64,000 bases of DNA from Deltaproteobacteria bacterium (GTDB taxonomy: Bacteria > Desulfobacterota > Desulfomonilia > UBA1062): contig JAHDQN010000080.1 in NCBI GenBank assembly GCA_018433775.1, positions 55,965 through 119,964 of the forward strand, given 5' to 3'. Under the pieces are notes generated by a model. It had not been told where the DNA came from. It searched no databases and saw only the letters and a program-made list of their open reading frames with translations. Positions 17,863-26,662 of the stretch are shown one piece after another (position 1 is the first letter of the stretch; each line of letters starts with the position of its first letter). The translations under genes and the position numbers were made by a program.

Positions 17863-18870
17863 ATGGAAACCGGCAGATATATGGTTAAGAAAGGCGGATC
17901 ACGGACAAAAACCGTGGTGATAACCGGGGCGGCCAGCGGGATAGGAAAGGCCGCCGCACTGGAGTTTGCCAGGCGGCACTACCATGTCGTGGCAACGGCG
18001 CGCAGCGATGCCGGCCTGCAGGAGCTCATACCGGAGTGCGTGTCGCTCGGGGCGGAGATCCTGGCCCAGCCCGCCGACGTGTCGGACAGTTCCAGCGTGG
18101 AATCCCTTGCACGGACCGCCGTAAGCCGGTTCGGCGGGATAGATGTCTGGGTCAACAACGCCGCGGTGTCCCTGTTCGGACGGTTCGAGGAGGTGCCTCT
18201 GGAACTCATCAGGCGGGTGATCGAGACCAACCTCTTCGGCTACATCAACGGGGCCCGGGCGGTGATCCCCCATTTCCGGAAGCAGGGCGCCGGCACCCTC
18301 ATCAATGTTTCGTCCGTTGTCGGCAAGCTCGGACAGCCCTATACCGGGGCCTACACGATCAGCAAGTTCGCGATCAACGGCCTCTCGGCGACTCTGCGCA
18401 TGGAACTGCGGGATACGCCGGGTGTCCATGTCTGCACCGTGCTGCCCGCCTCCATCGACACCCCGATTTTCCAGACCGCGGCAAACTACTCGGGAAGGGC
18501 GATCAAACCCATGGAGCCCGTGTACCGGGCCGAAAAGGTGGCGAACACGATCGTCAGGCTCGCTCAGAGGCCGAAAAGGGAGGCCTTCGTGGGGGCCTCG
18601 GGCAGAATGGGATATCTCGCGAGCCTGATCGCCCCCTCGCTCACCGAGAAGGTCATGATCGGGAGGGTCCTTAAGAACCACTTCCAGCAAAGGGAGGCCC
18701 CGGTGAGCAAGGGGAACCTGTTCGAGCCGGACAACCGGCTGACCTCAGTGAGCGGCGGATGGATCGTCCCGGAAGAAAGGCCGGGTTTCATGAAAAGGGC
18801 CCTGGCGGGCTCCGGAGCCCTGGCCCTGGGCGCCGGAACCCTGGCCCTGCTCTCCAGGCGGTATCTGTAA
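17863..18870 (+). CDS. SDR family NAD(P)-dependent oxidoreductase
   Basis: A 335-residue short-chain dehydrogenase. Residues 14-40 hold the nucleotide motif TGAASGIGKAAALEFA, VNNAAVSLFG lies near 100, and the catalytic tyrosine and lysine are in YTGAYTISKFAI near 165. The first 250 residues are the classical domain. The last 80 form an extension ending in a small hydrophobic helix (GSGALALGAGTLALLS), which may tether it to the membrane. Extended SDRs of this kind are annotated widely without a known substrate. GGAGG lies six bases before the start. It is not part of an obvious operon. Confidence 0.88.
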   Translation: METGRYMVKKGGSRTKTVVITGAASGIGKAAALEFARRHYHVVATARSDAGLQELIPECVSLGAEILAQPADVSDSSSVESLARTAVSRFGGIDVWVNNAAVSLFGRFEEVPLELIRRVIETNLFGYINGARAVIPHFRKQGAGTLINVSSVVGKLGQPYTGAYTISKFAINGLSATLRMELRDTPGVHVCTVLPASIDTPIFQTAANYSGRAIKPMEPVYRAEKVANTIVRLAQRPKREAFVGASGRMGYLASLIAPSLTEKVMIGRVLKNHFQQREAPVSKGNLFEPDNRLTSVSGGWIVPEERPGFMKRALAGSGALALGAGTLALLSRRYL

Positions 18871-18935
18871 CTCAAGCCCGGGGAAAGACACCTTTTTACT
18901 TGGGGCTTTTTTTAAGGCCGATCGGCCTTCCGATC

Positions 18936-19859
18936 TCACAGCGGCAGCTCATCCGAGCTGTCGATCGAAACCGCGGTGGACGGATCGCGCCTGGCGGACC
19001 AGTCCCTCCCTGCGGATGACGACCCGTCCGGGTTATGGATGACGCCCTCGATGGTATTCCCGTTCACCCGTCCCTCGTACCTGGTACCGGCTGCCTTGCC
19101 GCCTGCCGCCTCATCCACGGTGAAGCTCACCTGATCGCCGGAGATCCGCACGTCGCGTACAGATGCCTCGGAAGACCCGGCCGTGAGCGTGCCCCGGGCA
19201 TTCTGGAACTCCTGGTCGAGCCTGAGCACGCAGCGCTCGCCCCCTGCACTCCCGGGCATGGTCCATTCCCAGGTGCCCGAGACGTTCGCGGGCATGACCC
19301 AGAAGTACACCATGCTGCCATCGACTTCGGCGGTCCGGTCCGCTGTCCACTCGCCCATGTCGAAGTCGTGCGACACGACCCGGGTCCCGGGTTTGAGCTC
19401 TTTGAACAGCTTGGGCCTGATCTCCAGATTCACCGACGGGAGGAGGTACAGGGTGACTACCGTGGCATCGCGCAGATCGGTATTATAGAGATCCTGGCGC
19501 ACGAACGTAACCCGGTCGGCGACCCGGGCTTCCCGCGCGTTTTCCTTGCTCTCACGGATCCGCTCGGGGTCGAGGTCGATCCCGACGCCGTGCGCCCCCC
19601 GCTCTTTTGCGGCGGCGATCACGATCCTTCCATCGCCGCAGCCCAGGTCATAGACCAGGTCGCTCCCGGTCACCGCCGCCATGTCCAGCATCTTTTCCAC
19701 CACGCTCTCGGGTGTCGGAACATAGGGCACATCGAGATCGTCAGGCCCGCCCAGGGCATGGGCCCGTTCGAGGAGCCCATGAAGGGACACCCCGGCTGTG
19801 GAGATACCTGCACACATGATCAGAAGGGCGATCAGCCGCCCGGTTCGGATCTTTCCCAT
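18936..19859 (-). CDS. membrane-targeted class I SAM-dependent methyltransferase
   Basis: A 307-residue protein with an N-terminal signal or anchor (RLIALLIMCAGISTAGVSL). Residues about 45-190 follow as a class I methyltransferase domain (DLVYDLGCGDGRIVIAAA, GVGIDLDPERI, TLYLLPSVNLEIRPKL). Residues about 195-300 are a beta-rich extension (GTWEWTMPG, GTRYEGRVNGNTIEGVIHNPDG). SAM is cytoplasmic, so the catalytic part is more likely on the inner face behind a single anchor, or the domain is repurposed. I chose the ATG at 19859 because GGAG precedes it; a second ATG lies 18 bases upstream. It follows the APC permease gene by 14 bases, so the two share a transcript. Confidence 0.8.
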   Translation of the reverse strand: MGKIRTGRLIALLIMCAGISTAGVSLHGLLERAHALGGPDDLDVPYVPTPESVVEKMLDMAAVTGSDLVYDLGCGDGRIVIAAAKERGAHGVGIDLDPERIRESKENAREARVADRVTFVRQDLYNTDLRDATVVTLYLLPSVNLEIRPKLFKELKPGTRVVSHDFDMGEWTADRTAEVDGSMVYFWVMPANVSGTWEWTMPGSAGGERCVLRLDQEFQNARGTLTAGSSEASVRDVRISGDQVSFTVDEAAGGKAAGTRYEGRVNGNTIEGVIHNPDGSSSAGRDWSARRDPSTAVSIDSSDELPL

Positions 19860-19873
19860 GATTTTCTCTCCTT

Positions 19874-21199
19874 TCATCTGTTTTTACGCCCCGTCTTTCC
19901 GAGCAGCAGTACGGGGATACCGGTCAGCAGGACGGCCACGCCCAGAAGCGAGCCCCTGCCGGTGTGGACCAGGCTCGCATGAAGCATGTAGACACAGACC
20001 GCGCAGAACACCAGCGGAGTGAACGGATACAGCGGCACCCGGAACGGTCGCTCCCTGTGCGCGTCCCTGCGGCGCAGCACGAAGACCGAAGTCCCCACGA
20101 GAAGCAAAAAGAACCAGAACACCGGGGCCGTGTACTCCACCATCATGGCAAAGCCGTTGCGGCTCCCTGTTCCCAGGGCGACCAGCAGCAGTGCAACGGC
20201 ACCCTGCAGGAGAAGCGCGTTGACCGGGGTGTCCCTCAGCCGCTCCCAGCGGCCCATGAAACCAAGCGGCGAGAAGTTTCTGCCCAGGGCGAAGTTTGTC
20301 CGCGCACCGGTGATGATGGTCGCGTTCATGGTGCTGAGCGCGGCCAGGATGACGAGCCCGCTGATGAATCTCGCGCCGCCCGCCCCGAGCGCCTTGTCCA
20401 TCATATCCGCCGCAATAACCTGGGAGCTCGACATTCCGGCCATTCCGAGACTGTTCATGAACACCGCGTTGATGACGAGGTAGATCGCGGTGATCACGCC
20501 GATGCTCACGAGCAGGATGCGGATCATGCTCCTGCCCGGGTCGCGCACCTCGGCCGAGAGATATCCGGCCTCGTTCCACCCGCCGTAGGTGAGCAGCACG
20601 AAGATCATGGCCCGCCCCAGGGATGCGGTTTCGTGCCGGGGAGCCTGGTGGACCGGAATGTCCGGGTGCGGCGGCGTGCAGGTATATCCCGCAACGGCGA
20701 TGAACACCAGTCCCAGCAGAATCGCTGAGAAGAGCACCCTCTGGGTCCATGTGCCCTGCCGGATGCCTATCACGTTGAGAACGGTCAGAAGGATGATGAT
20801 ACCTGCAGCATAATACGATGCCGAATACTCGCCCAGCCGGAAAACCTCGGAGGCATAGTCCCCGACCAGGAAGGCGACCATGGCGATGGAGCCGGTCTGG
20901 ATGACCGTCATGCGGGCCCAGGCGAAGAGAAACCCAGGCGCGCTCCCGAAGGCCCGTGTGAGGTAGTGATAGTCTCCCCCCGCATGCGGATAAGAGGTGG
21001 CGAGCTCTGCATAACACAGAGCCCCCAGGAGGGAAATCACGCCTCCCAGGAGCCAGACGAGCAGAAGCATGCCCTCGCTGCCCGAGCTGGATGCGACGAG
21101 CGAGGGGGTCTTGAAGATGCCCACCCCGACGACGATTCCCACGATGATGGCTATGCCGTCGATTACGGTCAGTGTTCTGCGCGGTTCGGCATCGGACAT
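19874..21199 (-). CDS. APC family amino acid permease
   Basis: A 441-residue membrane protein with about twelve helices. The first helix reads GIAIIVGIVVGVGIFKTPS, the unwound substrate helix of the LAT/APC group, and SYPHAGGDYHYLTRAFG follows in the second loop. It should exchange or import an amino acid or amine across the inner membrane. GAGGATTTTC precedes the ATG. It is followed at 14 bases by the methyltransferase gene, an unusual partner that does not identify the substrate. The interval 21200-21609 upstream holds no gene I can support. Confidence 0.9.
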   Translation of the reverse strand: MSDAEPRRTLTVIDGIAIIVGIVVGVGIFKTPSLVASSSGSEGMLLLVWLLGGVISLLGALCYAELATSYPHAGGDYHYLTRAFGSAPGFLFAWARMTVIQTGSIAMVAFLVGDYASEVFRLGEYSASYYAAGIIILLTVLNVIGIRQGTWTQRVLFSAILLGLVFIAVAGYTCTPPHPDIPVHQAPRHETASLGRAMIFVLLTYGGWNEAGYLSAEVRDPGRSMIRILLVSIGVITAIYLVINAVFMNSLGMAGMSSSQVIAADMMDKALGAGGARFISGLVILAALSTMNATIITGARTNFALGRNFSPLGFMGRWERLRDTPVNALLLQGAVALLLVALGTGSRNGFAMMVEYTAPVFWFFLLLVGTSVFVLRRRDAHRERPFRVPLYPFTPLVFCAVCVYMLHASLVHTGRGSLLGVAVLLTGIPVLLLGKTGRKNR

Positions 21200-21609
21200 G
21201 AAAATCCTCTTTTTTTACCGATCCCTCCGGCCTCTCCCTCCTGCGGTCCGGGACACTCCATCGTCCGGGCGTGCAGGATGCACTCCTGGATCGGCGCGTG
21301 ACCGAAGCGGGGGGTCTTCCCGCAGGAGCGCGATCATTCAAAAGGCATCAACCCGCCCGATGCCGGTCTTCGGGGGAATCGTGCGCATGGACCTCTCCGG
21401 CCGCCCGGTTGGTAACGAGGCGCCTGCCCGGGGGTGTCTTATCAGAACCTGTCCTGCTCTCGTCTCCCCAATGACAATGCCCTGCCCGGAGCGGCTCTCG
21501 CCCATGCGCCACTGCCTGAATCATGTTCATGCAGGTAATAATATCTCCGAAGGGCCGAACCGGCAAACCAGGCAGGGGCCGGCCCTCCGGACGCAGTTCC
21601 GGGTGGTTG

Positions 21610-22059
21610 CTAGGGATTTTTGGAGATGAGCCAGTAGGTTATCCCGAGAGCCAGGACCACGGCGGCGGTCGCATAAATATAGGGGGGCGCTACCTCGGTG
21701 TAATCGAAAATGATCACCTTCCGGGCGATTGCCATCAGGGCGGTCGCGATCACCAGCCGCACCGGGATGGCGTTTTCCGTGAGGTACATGGTGATGTTGA
21801 TGAAGATCTCCACGGCTATGAGCACCGCGAGAAACGCCCCGAAGGTCGCGAGGATGTCGTTGATCTGAAGCAGGAGAAAGGGGGGCTGGAGCAGACGGTT
21901 GTAGAGCACGTAGACCACGTCGCCGATTCCCCAGACGATCACCATGACCATGAGCACGGCCAGTATCCTGATCGCAAACCGGATGATGCGGTGGAGCGTG
22001 CGGATGGTCCTGTCCTTGTGCTCCAGGTGGATATCGTGTCCTGGTTCGTACAGGTGCAT
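21610..22059 (-). CDS. PsiE-like phosphate-starvation-inducible family membrane protein
   Basis: A 149-residue protein with four membrane segments (AIRILAVLMVMVIVWGIG, ILATFGAFLAVLIAVEIF, LVIATALMAIARKVI, YATAAVVLALGITYWLI). The pattern LLQINDILATFGAFLAVLIAVEI and VPVRLVIATALMAIARKVIIFD belong to the PsiE family. The function of the family is not known; the name comes from E. coli expression under phosphate limitation. The frame is open to 22140, but GGGAGGATC in front of the ATG at 22059 marks the start. The intergenic interval 22060-22545 before the sufC gene holds no other gene. Confidence 0.85.
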   Translation of the reverse strand: MHLYEPGHDIHLEHKDRTIRTLHRIIRFAIRILAVLMVMVIVWGIGDVVYVLYNRLLQPPFLLLQINDILATFGAFLAVLIAVEIFINITMYLTENAIPVRLVIATALMAIARKVIIFDYTEVAPPYIYATAAVVLALGITYWLISKNP

Positions 22060-22545
22060 GATCCTCCCTTCTGAGAACCGAGCTTGGCCATTATGCCCGG
22101 AACAACCGGTCACGCCTGCGGAGTAACTTCGCTGCTCCATTCAGCCGGCTCAGCACACCCGTGTGTGTCTCGCAGCAGGTGAGCCCGCAGAAGCCTTCAG
22201 CAACACGGCGGCCTCTTGTGTTGTCCCGGATTGCCTCCCGTGCCCGAAGGCGCCGTTCTCCCCGGATACGGGACTCACTCCATGTGATGATGTCATTCCA
22301 TGGGAATGGATATCTGATGTACCGTCACACATTTCAAGCTCACCCACTGCATGAATGCCCCTTGGCTTCGGGTGAACGGCCCATCCCACGTATGATGTCC
22401 TGACACCCATAGCGTTCTCAAGGGATGGTTGATTTGGTCCCTTTCCCTCTCATCTCTTGATTTGTGGACGGTACGGCCTAGTAAGATATCAGGACCCCTG
22501 ATATCCGTTCGAGGCATGCCGGGGAGACGATGAAGGAGTGAAGCC

Positions 22546-23304
22546 ATGCTCAGGATCGAAGGATTGCAGGTAAGGCTCGGAGACAGGGAGATACTCAAAG
22601 GCGTGGATCTTGAGATCCGTGAGGGAGAGGTGCACATCCTCTTCGGCCCCAACGGCTCCGGTAAGACCTCGCTGCTCATGACCCTCATGGGATATCCCCA
22701 GTACCGGGTGACCGCGGGGAAGATCGTGTTCAAGGGGATCGACATCACCCATATGCCGGTGCACGAGCGGGCAGGGCTCGGCATGGGCATGTCGTACCAG
22801 AGGCCGCCCACCATCCACGGGCTCAAGACCCGGGACATGGTCTCCATATGCGCCGGGAACAGGGATCAGGACGTGGAATCCCTGGCCTCGCAGGTCAACA
22901 TGGGCGACTTTCTCGACCGCGACCTCAACGCGGGATTCTCCGGAGGCGAGATCAAACGCTCCGAGCTCCTGCAGCTCATGGCGCAGAACCCCGAGCTCCT
23001 GCTCTTCGACGAGCCTGAGTCGGGCGTGGACATGGAAAACATCGCGCTCATCGGCAACGCCATCGCAGACCTGCTCGAGCGCAACTCCACCGGCCTAAGC
23101 GGTTCCTGCCGGAAAAAAGCGCATCCCGGACGCAGGAAGATGGGCCTCATCATCACCCACACCGGGTACATCCTCAACTATGTCCCGGCGGACAGGGGGC
23201 AGGTGCTCTTCGACGGCGTCATCGCCTGCCGCGGCAACCCCCAGGAGATCTTCCAGACCATCAGCCGGTCCGGATACCAGGAGTGCATCGAATGCATGAC
23301 ATAG
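22546..23304 (+). CDS. sufC: SufC-type ATPase of a two-gene Fe-S assembly system
   Basis: A 252-residue ABC-type ATPase. Walker A is GPNGSGKTS near residue 36, the signature is FSGGEIKRSE near 130, and Walker B is LLLFDEPESGVD near 152. The spacing and the acidic PESGVD are those of SufC, which drives Fe-S scaffold assembly in the cytosol and not membrane transport. An extra basic stretch (residues about 184-202, SCRKKAHPGRRKM) precedes the H-loop ITHTGYIL. It overlaps the next gene (sufB-like) by 13 bases, so the two are translationally coupled. No SufS, SufE or SufU is present, matching minimal SufCB systems of anaerobes. Confidence 0.9.
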   Translation: MLRIEGLQVRLGDREILKGVDLEIREGEVHILFGPNGSGKTSLLMTLMGYPQYRVTAGKIVFKGIDITHMPVHERAGLGMGMSYQRPPTIHGLKTRDMVSICAGNRDQDVESLASQVNMGDFLDRDLNAGFSGGEIKRSELLQLMAQNPELLLFDEPESGVDMENIALIGNAIADLLERNSTGLSGSCRKKAHPGRRKMGLIITHTGYILNYVPADRGQVLFDGVIACRGNPQEIFQTISRSGYQECIECMT

Positions 23305-24509
23305 ACGAAAAGACCAGAAAGGCGCAGGAGGCAAAGGAAAAAAAGGCCGCCTACGGCCGGGACATCGACCTGGACACCTATTGCGTGGAGGGCGAGTGCC
23401 TCGAACCGCTCGCCGGCCTGGATCAGCTCACTCAAGAGGACCGGTCCATAATGCTCAAGGCCGGGGTGGACGCCACCGAGCAGGACCGTTCCGGGTCGTA
23501 CATCCAGAAGGACACCTCGGCGATCTACGCGACCTCGCTCATGGACGGGCTCGAAATCCTGCCCATCAAAGAGGCGCTGAAGCACGACTGGATCAACGAG
23601 TATTACTGGAAGCTCGCGGACGTGGGCCAGGACAAGTACACGGCCCGGGCATACACCGACCTGCACAACGGCTATGTCATCAGATCCCTGCCCGGAGCGC
23701 GCGTGACCTTCCCGGTGCAGGCGTGCCTGTATCTCCACCAGGACGCCTTGAGCCAGAACGTGCACAACATCATCATCGCCTCCGAGGACTCGGAGCTGCA
23801 CGTCATTACCGGGTGCGTGTCCGGATCCCACGTGATCAAGGGCCTGCACGTGGGGGTGTCCGAGTTCTTCGTGAAGAAGAACGCCAAGCTGAGCTTCACC
23901 ATGATCCATCACTGGGCTCAAGGTATGCTGGTCAGGCCGCGCTCGGTGGGCGTGGTGGAGGAAGGGGGCCTCTTTCTCAACAACTACGTCTCCATGAAGC
24001 CGGTCAAATCGCTCCAGATGTACCCTGCCACGCGGCTGATCGGCAAAGGCGCCGTGGCCCGGTTCTACAGCCTGCTCGTGGGCCATCCGGGCAGCGAGCT
24101 CGACGTGGGGGGCAGGATTCTCCTGAATGCGCCGGAGACGCGGGCCGAGATCATCGCCCGGGCCATCAGCAACGGCGGGACCGTGATCTCCCGGGGGCAC
24201 CTTGCGGGAGACATCCCCGGGATCAAGGCCCACCTCGAGTGCCGGGGCCTCATCCTCAACGGCGGCGATATTTTGGCCATTCCCGAGCTCCACGGCAAGG
24301 CCGAGGGGGTGGACATGTCCCACGAGGCCGCGGTGGGCAAGATAAACCAGGACGAGATCCTCTACCTCATGTCGCGGGGGCTCTCCGAGGACGAGGCCAC
24401 CGCGACCATCGTGCGCGGGTTCATGAGCGTCGATATCCCGGGCCTGCCGCCCGACCTCAAGAATCAGATCGACGCGGCGGTGGCCCAGACCAATCAGGAG
24501 GTGATGTAG
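23292..24509 (+). CDS. SufB/SufD-family Fe-S scaffold protein
   Basis: A 405-residue member of the SufBD family, partner of the ATPase just upstream. The core beta-helix region (residues about 110-320) contains HVITGCVSGSHVIKGLHVGVSEF and RGHLAGDIPGIKAHLECRGLIL, and the C-terminal helical region contains HEAAVGKINQDEILYLMSRGLSEDEA, the classic SufBD C-terminal motif. With a single SufBD subunit it must act as a homodimer with SufC. The start at 23292 is the ATG inside the sufC 3' end; a GTG nine bases earlier is also possible. The interval 24510-24801 after it holds no gene. Confidence 0.9.
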   Translation: MHDIDEKTRKAQEAKEKKAAYGRDIDLDTYCVEGECLEPLAGLDQLTQEDRSIMLKAGVDATEQDRSGSYIQKDTSAIYATSLMDGLEILPIKEALKHDWINEYYWKLADVGQDKYTARAYTDLHNGYVIRSLPGARVTFPVQACLYLHQDALSQNVHNIIIASEDSELHVITGCVSGSHVIKGLHVGVSEFFVKKNAKLSFTMIHHWAQGMLVRPRSVGVVEEGGLFLNNYVSMKPVKSLQMYPATRLIGKGAVARFYSLLVGHPGSELDVGGRILLNAPETRAEIIARAISNGGTVISRGHLAGDIPGIKAHLECRGLILNGGDILAIPELHGKAEGVDMSHEAAVGKINQDEILYLMSRGLSEDEATATIVRGFMSVDIPGLPPDLKNQIDAAVAQTNQEVM

Positions 24510-24801
24510 CAGTCCTGAGAGCGGGAGAGTCGGGAGAAAAATCCGGCCTTGTCGCTGAATCCTTGTGAAGTCGCGCACCCGATGGAAAGCACGAGGCCGC
24601 AGATCTTTCCGATCAGCTTATCGTGCCGGTGCTGCAGGCCAGATGCCGTGGCAGCGACTTGGTTGTGCGTCATCCACGCCGGGCTCAACGGGTAGGCCGG
24701 CTCCGATCTGACCAACTGACGGCAACCTTTGGAGGAGGGTAATATGGTCTTGTATCAGATGTCAGATCGGAGCGATCCTGTCGCACGCTGCTGAAACACC
24801 C

Positions 24802-26307
24802 CTAATCCAGGGTGATCCCTCTCTTGAGGATCTTGCCCGTGGAGGTCTTGGGCAGCTCTTTCATGATCTTGACCACCCGGGGGTACTTATACGGCGCTAC
24901 TCTCTCCTTCACATATTGTTTGATATCGTCGGAGGTCATCCTGGAATCGCCGCGGAGCACGACCGCAGCCGCGACCTCTTCTCCCAGATCCTGATGGGGC
25001 AGGCCGATCACCGCGGCCTCGAGGATGTCCTCGATGCTGTAGAGAACCTCTTCGATCTCGCGCGGGTATACATTGTATCCGCCCCTGATGATCAGGTCTT
25101 TTTTCCGGTCCACGATATAGATGTAGCCGTCCTCGTCCATCCGTGCGAGGTCTCCGGTATGCAGCCATCCGCCTCGCAAGGTAACGGTCGTGGCCTCGGG
25201 CTGGTTCAGGTACTCCTTCATGACCCCGGGCCCGGATACGATGAGCTCTCCCACCTCCCCTGCGGGCACGTCCTGATCCTGCTCGTCGACGATGCGCGCC
25301 TTGAAGGGCGGGATGGGCAAGCCGATGGACCCCGGACGGGTCGGCCTGCCGAACGGGTTTTCCACGCAGGTGGGCGAGCATTCCGTCAACCCGTAGCTCT
25401 CGTAGATCGTAGCCTTGAACAGCTTCTCGAAGCGGTGCAGGATCTCGACCGGAAGCGATGCGCCGCCCGAGATGCAGAAGCGCAGACCCGAGCGCTTGGG
25501 CGGTCTTTCCGACGCCAGGTCCACCAGCCTGTTGACCATGGTCGGCACGGCATACAGCAGGGTGCTCTCCTCTTCTTCGATTGCCTTGAAGACCTCCTCT
25601 ACGTTGAACTTTTCGAACAGGAGTATGGTGAGCCCCTGGTAGATCGAGATGTTCATCGAGTGGGTCTGGCCGTAGCAGTGGAAGAGCGGCAGCACGCTCA
25701 AGACCACGTCGTGGGGCTCGGTGTAGCGCACGGCCGCGATGACCTCGGCGTCCTTCATCAGGTTGTAGTGCGTCAGGACGGCACCCTTGGGGAGCCCCGT
25801 GGTCCCGCTGGTGTACATCACGATCCACGGGTCGTCGGTCTTGGTCTGGAAAACCGGGTACTCGCCTGCTTCGGGCATGAAGAGGTCCTGCAAGGGGGTG
25901 AAACCCTCTGGCAGATCCGTGCCGTCGACGATCCGGATATCCACCTGCGGCATTTCAGCCAGAACGGCCGCCGCCTCCGGGAGGTAACCACCGTGCCCCA
26001 TGAACGCCCGAGCCCCGGAGTCGCGGAAGATATGCTCGAGCTCCCTTTTCCGGTAGATCGGGTTCACCGGGATCACTGCCGCGCCCACCTTTGCCAGGGC
26101 ATAGTACGATATGGGCCAGTTCGGTGATTCGGGCATCATCAATACGCAGAAATCACCGGGTTTGAGACCGGCCTTGCTCAGCCCGTGGGCCAGTGCATCC
26201 ACCCTGGCGTTCAGCTCGCGAAACGTTATGGTCTCGCCCTTGAACCTGATGGCCGGCCGGTCAGGAATCCGTGCAGTTGTGTTTGTCAGAAAACTGGCTA
26301 TGTTCAT
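24802..26307 (-). CDS. acyl-CoA synthetase (AMP-forming, class I adenylate-forming)
   Basis: A 501-residue ligase that activates a carboxylic acid to its CoA thioester with ATP. The P-loop-like motif YTSGTTGLPKGA (near residue 168), YGLTECSP (near 310), GWLHTGDLARMDEDGYIYIVDRKKDLIIRGGYNVYP (near 380-415, written here as a family block) and the final lysine region PKTSTGKILKR are present. The length and motifs fit medium/long-chain fatty acid CoA ligases (FadD-like). GAGGGAGG precedes the ATG. It is the last gene of cluster 1, after the CGGC gene with an 80-base gap, and would supply the acyl-CoA for that cluster. Substrate not determined. Confidence 0.9.
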   Translation of the reverse strand: MNIASFLTNTTARIPDRPAIRFKGETITFRELNARVDALAHGLSKAGLKPGDFCVLMMPESPNWPISYYALAKVGAAVIPVNPIYRKRELEHIFRDSGARAFMGHGGYLPEAAAVLAEMPQVDIRIVDGTDLPEGFTPLQDLFMPEAGEYPVFQTKTDDPWIVMYTSGTTGLPKGAVLTHYNLMKDAEVIAAVRYTEPHDVVLSVLPLFHCYGQTHSMNISIYQGLTILLFEKFNVEEVFKAIEEEESTLLYAVPTMVNRLVDLASERPPKRSGLRFCISGGASLPVEILHRFEKLFKATIYESYGLTECSPTCVENPFGRPTRPGSIGLPIPPFKARIVDEQDQDVPAGEVGELIVSGPGVMKEYLNQPEATTVTLRGGWLHTGDLARMDEDGYIYIVDRKKDLIIRGGYNVYPREIEEVLYSIEDILEAAVIGLPHQDLGEEVAAAVVLRGDSRMTSDDIKQYVKERVAPYKYPRVVKIMKELPKTSTGKILKRGITLD

Positions 26308-26389
26308 GTTGCCCTCCCTCAGAGGATTTTTATTTCTTCAAAACCAATTTCTTAGGTGTCTGAAATGAGCATCTTTCTGCCCACGTTTC

Positions 26390-26662
26390 TCACAGAACCT
26401 TCTTCATCCCGGCGATCCATGCATCAGCGTCTTCCCGGCTGGTGATAATCCATATCCGTTTGCCTTCGAAGGCGCTCAAGTCCGCGCAGGCGGTATCGCA
26501 CCCCATGACAGCCAGGACGGAGTTGACTCCGGGGTCATCGGGCGGCACGAACCGCACCGTGCCGCCCAGCTCGTCCCTGATACGTCTGACCGTCTCGACC
26601 CGGTCGTAACGGGGGTTGCACCCCCCGCAGTATTTCAGGCCGATCGAGCGGATCTTCTTCAT
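26390..26662 (-). CDS. 90-residue CGGC-motif protein coupled to the AbfD-like dehydratase
   Basis: A small soluble protein starting MKKIRSIGLKYCGGCNPRYD. Visible parts are the cysteine pair in YCGGCNPRYDRV (residues about 11-22), a second cysteine pair in VMGCDTACADL (near 52-63), and a beta-strand/helix end (KRIWIITSREDADAWI). The four cysteines could bind a metal or Fe-S cluster; this is inference. Its ATG overlaps the stop of the dehydratase gene by four bases (ATGA), which implies coupled translation and a related role, such as cluster insertion or activation of the dehydratase. I do not recognise an established family name. Confidence 0.8.
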   Translation of the reverse strand: MKKIRSIGLKYCGGCNPRYDRVETVRRIRDELGGTVRFVPPDDPGVNSVLAVMGCDTACADLSAFEGKRIWIITSREDADAWIAGMKKVL

